A stretch of DNA of 64,000 nucleotides. Origin: Poecilobothrus nobilitatus (lineage: Eukaryota > Arthropoda > Insecta > Diptera > Dolichopodidae). The stretch is taken from NCBI GenBank assembly GCA_947095535.1, contig OX352773.1:88756670-88820669 (forward strand), written 5' to 3'. The notes below the pieces were generated by a model. The model was given only the letters and a program-made list of their open reading frames with translations, was not told the DNA's origin and did not search any database. This document shows, in pieces, positions 62,263 through 64,000 of the stretch. Both the position numbers and the translations under genes were made by a program. Numbering within the stretch: the first letter of the stretch is position 1; every line of letters starts with the position of its first letter.

Positions 62263-64000
62263 AATTAGGAAGGATTTTAGAAATAGTTTTAAAATCAGCG
62301 TTATAGCGCTTTTTTTCAGAATTTATTATATATATGTGATTTTGTGATTAGGATTTTGAGAAATGAAAATTCAAGCAAACAGTTTAGCGGACAGAACTTC
62401 AATGACTTTTGCTTGTCCCTGTTGCCAAGCAACTGTGCCAGATTATTTGGTAGTTTTTATATAAAATTATAATATAAAACTTTGGTTTTGTTTTGATTTT
62501 TGAAAAATAAATTTTGTTTTAGATCTTATTTAATTTTTTTTTTAAATTTTTCATTTCGTTTTTTTAATTTTAACATTTAATTTTATGTCCATATTATATG
62601 TTATTCCATTCATAATTTAAGATCTAATTTACCAAAATGTTTAGATATTTTTTCATTTTTTATTTTCAGACGCTATTTCGCTGTATTATATTGGATGTTA
62701 GTAATTCAAACGTCTTCTGCATTTTGTTATAAACATACATATGTCAATATTGTGTCACTAAATATGCATTTATTTTATTACGTAATCAGTTCACCATGAT
62801 GGGAGTCATGCCCCAAAGGTTTAAAAGAAAATAAGTTATAAAAAATAAAAAAATAAAAAATATGAACGAAACATTAAAAATATATTAAAATATTAAAAAG
62901 CAAATAAATAAAATTATTAAAACATATAAAAACAATAATTAAAAATTTTTCAAAACTTTTTGAAAAATTGATTTTCATTTTTATAATAAAAATAAAATAA
63001 TGGACGAAATTTTTTTTTTTTGTTTTTTTAGAAATTTTTCTAATTATTGTATTTATTATATTTATTTAAAATATTTTATTTTTACCTTTAATTTTTTTAT
63101 TTAATTAAGTTTTTTTTTTTTTTTTATGTTTTTATGTTTAATATTCATTTTTATGATTATCTTTATTAATTATTTATATCTTAAGATATGTTTGCGGTTT
63201 TAAAATTTTATAGTTTTTATTTGAATTTCTTAAAAATAGATAAAAAATTTAATTTATATGAAAAAAAAAAAAAAAAAATTAAATGATAATAAAAAGATTT
63301 GTTTTTGTTTTATTTTTAATATTTATATTTAAAAAGTTTTTTTTTTTTTTTTCTCGTATTAAAAAAAAAAGTCAAATAGTTTTTTTTTTTTTTTGTTGTT
63401 TAATTTTAAGTATTTGATTATAGGTTGTAGACAGCATAATGTTAAGCATCCGAGCAAAAAAAAATTTTTTTTTTACTTCTTATTAAAAAAATTATTTTAT
63501 TTTTTTTTTAAATTTAAATTTAAATTAATTTTTAAATTTTTTCTTTTTATTAATGAAATAAATTTTTTTTTTGTTCCGTACTTTGTGTTTTCATCAGTTA
63601 TATTCGTTGTTTTTATATTTAATTCCCCTGTATTAAACTTTTGATTTTGTGTTATGGTTAAGATAATTTAACACTTGTAAAAAGGATATTTTTAAATTAT
63701 ATTATGTAATTAATGTTAAGGATAAAATGAGACATTTGATTTTCGTTACTTACTTTAAGTAGTGATTACCACTCATTAAATATGTGAAATATATATTTAA
63801 ATTTTTGTTTTTTTTATGACAAGCTGATGAGCTGTGGCACTCGACTCAGGACTGACTGCTAAATCAACCAATACAATTTATCTTTTTGATATTTTTTTAA
63901 TTTTAGCTTATAATTTTTATTATTTATTTAAGTATTAAATATCAAATATAGGATAATGCAATACACTGTTAAAACATTTTTTTCTTGAAATTTGCATATA
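62263..64000. other. A/T-rich noncoding stretch to the window end
   Basis: Homopolymer-rich from about 62850 to 63600. Two slightly G+C-richer patches (62385-62450, 63815-63870) carry no recognisable gene. Confidence 0.55.

Noticed and set aside
1..64000. A CRISPR array or bacterial defence system
   Set aside because: No regularly spaced direct repeats with unique spacers and no prokaryotic gene structure. The introns, LINEs and innexin show a eukaryotic genome.

Overview
The window is eukaryotic and extremely A+T-rich, packed with poly(A)/poly(T) runs, (TA)n stretches and decayed transposable elements. It has no operons, ribosome binding sites or dense ORFs. The one cellular gene I can identify is an innexin (gap-junction protein) on the minus strand. 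Two adjacent exons splice cleanly (21872-22005, then 20771-20960) and encode the first membrane segment, the first extracellular loop and the YYQW signature. Their sequence matches insect shaking-B (shakB). With the DINE-1/Helitron-like repeats and the insect-type LINE fragments, this points to a fly (Diptera). I cannot name the species.

Layout. 1-20770 lies downstream of the second exon on the minus strand. It is read here as shakB intron, because no further innexin exon was recognised. It holds a possible TATA/Inr promoter on the plus strand (1457-1490), a decayed CR1/L2-type LINE (5990-7230), several copies of a TGTTCGT-type repeat, an inverted-repeat element (18114-18545) and a DINE-like repeat (19081-19578). 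20771-22005 carries the two exons around a 911-bp intron. 22006-64000 is upstream of the known exons: intron, 5' flank or both. It contains a 473-bp MITE with 26-bp inverted termini (29343-29815), a second DINE-like copy with a nested 3' hairpin (31968-32735), three LINE fragments (36104-36952 and 37221-37545 on plus, 42400-44030 on minus), a pogo/Tigger-like relic with a pipsqueak-type DNA-binding segment (39561-40852), a 214-bp hierarchical satellite (46454-47030), a hairpin-forming inverted repeat of about 550 bp (58651-59202), a foldback element built of GGACATTT words (60774-61135) and further diverged DINE-like copies (57229-57395, 61530-62262).

The only working gene product inferred is the innexin; the initiating exon and the 3' coding exons were not found. 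All other coding traces are broken transposon genes. Nearly all the apparent short ORFs are A/T-rich chance frames. I found no system that is clearly new to biology. The best unexplained structures are the mobile-element hairpins and the satellite.
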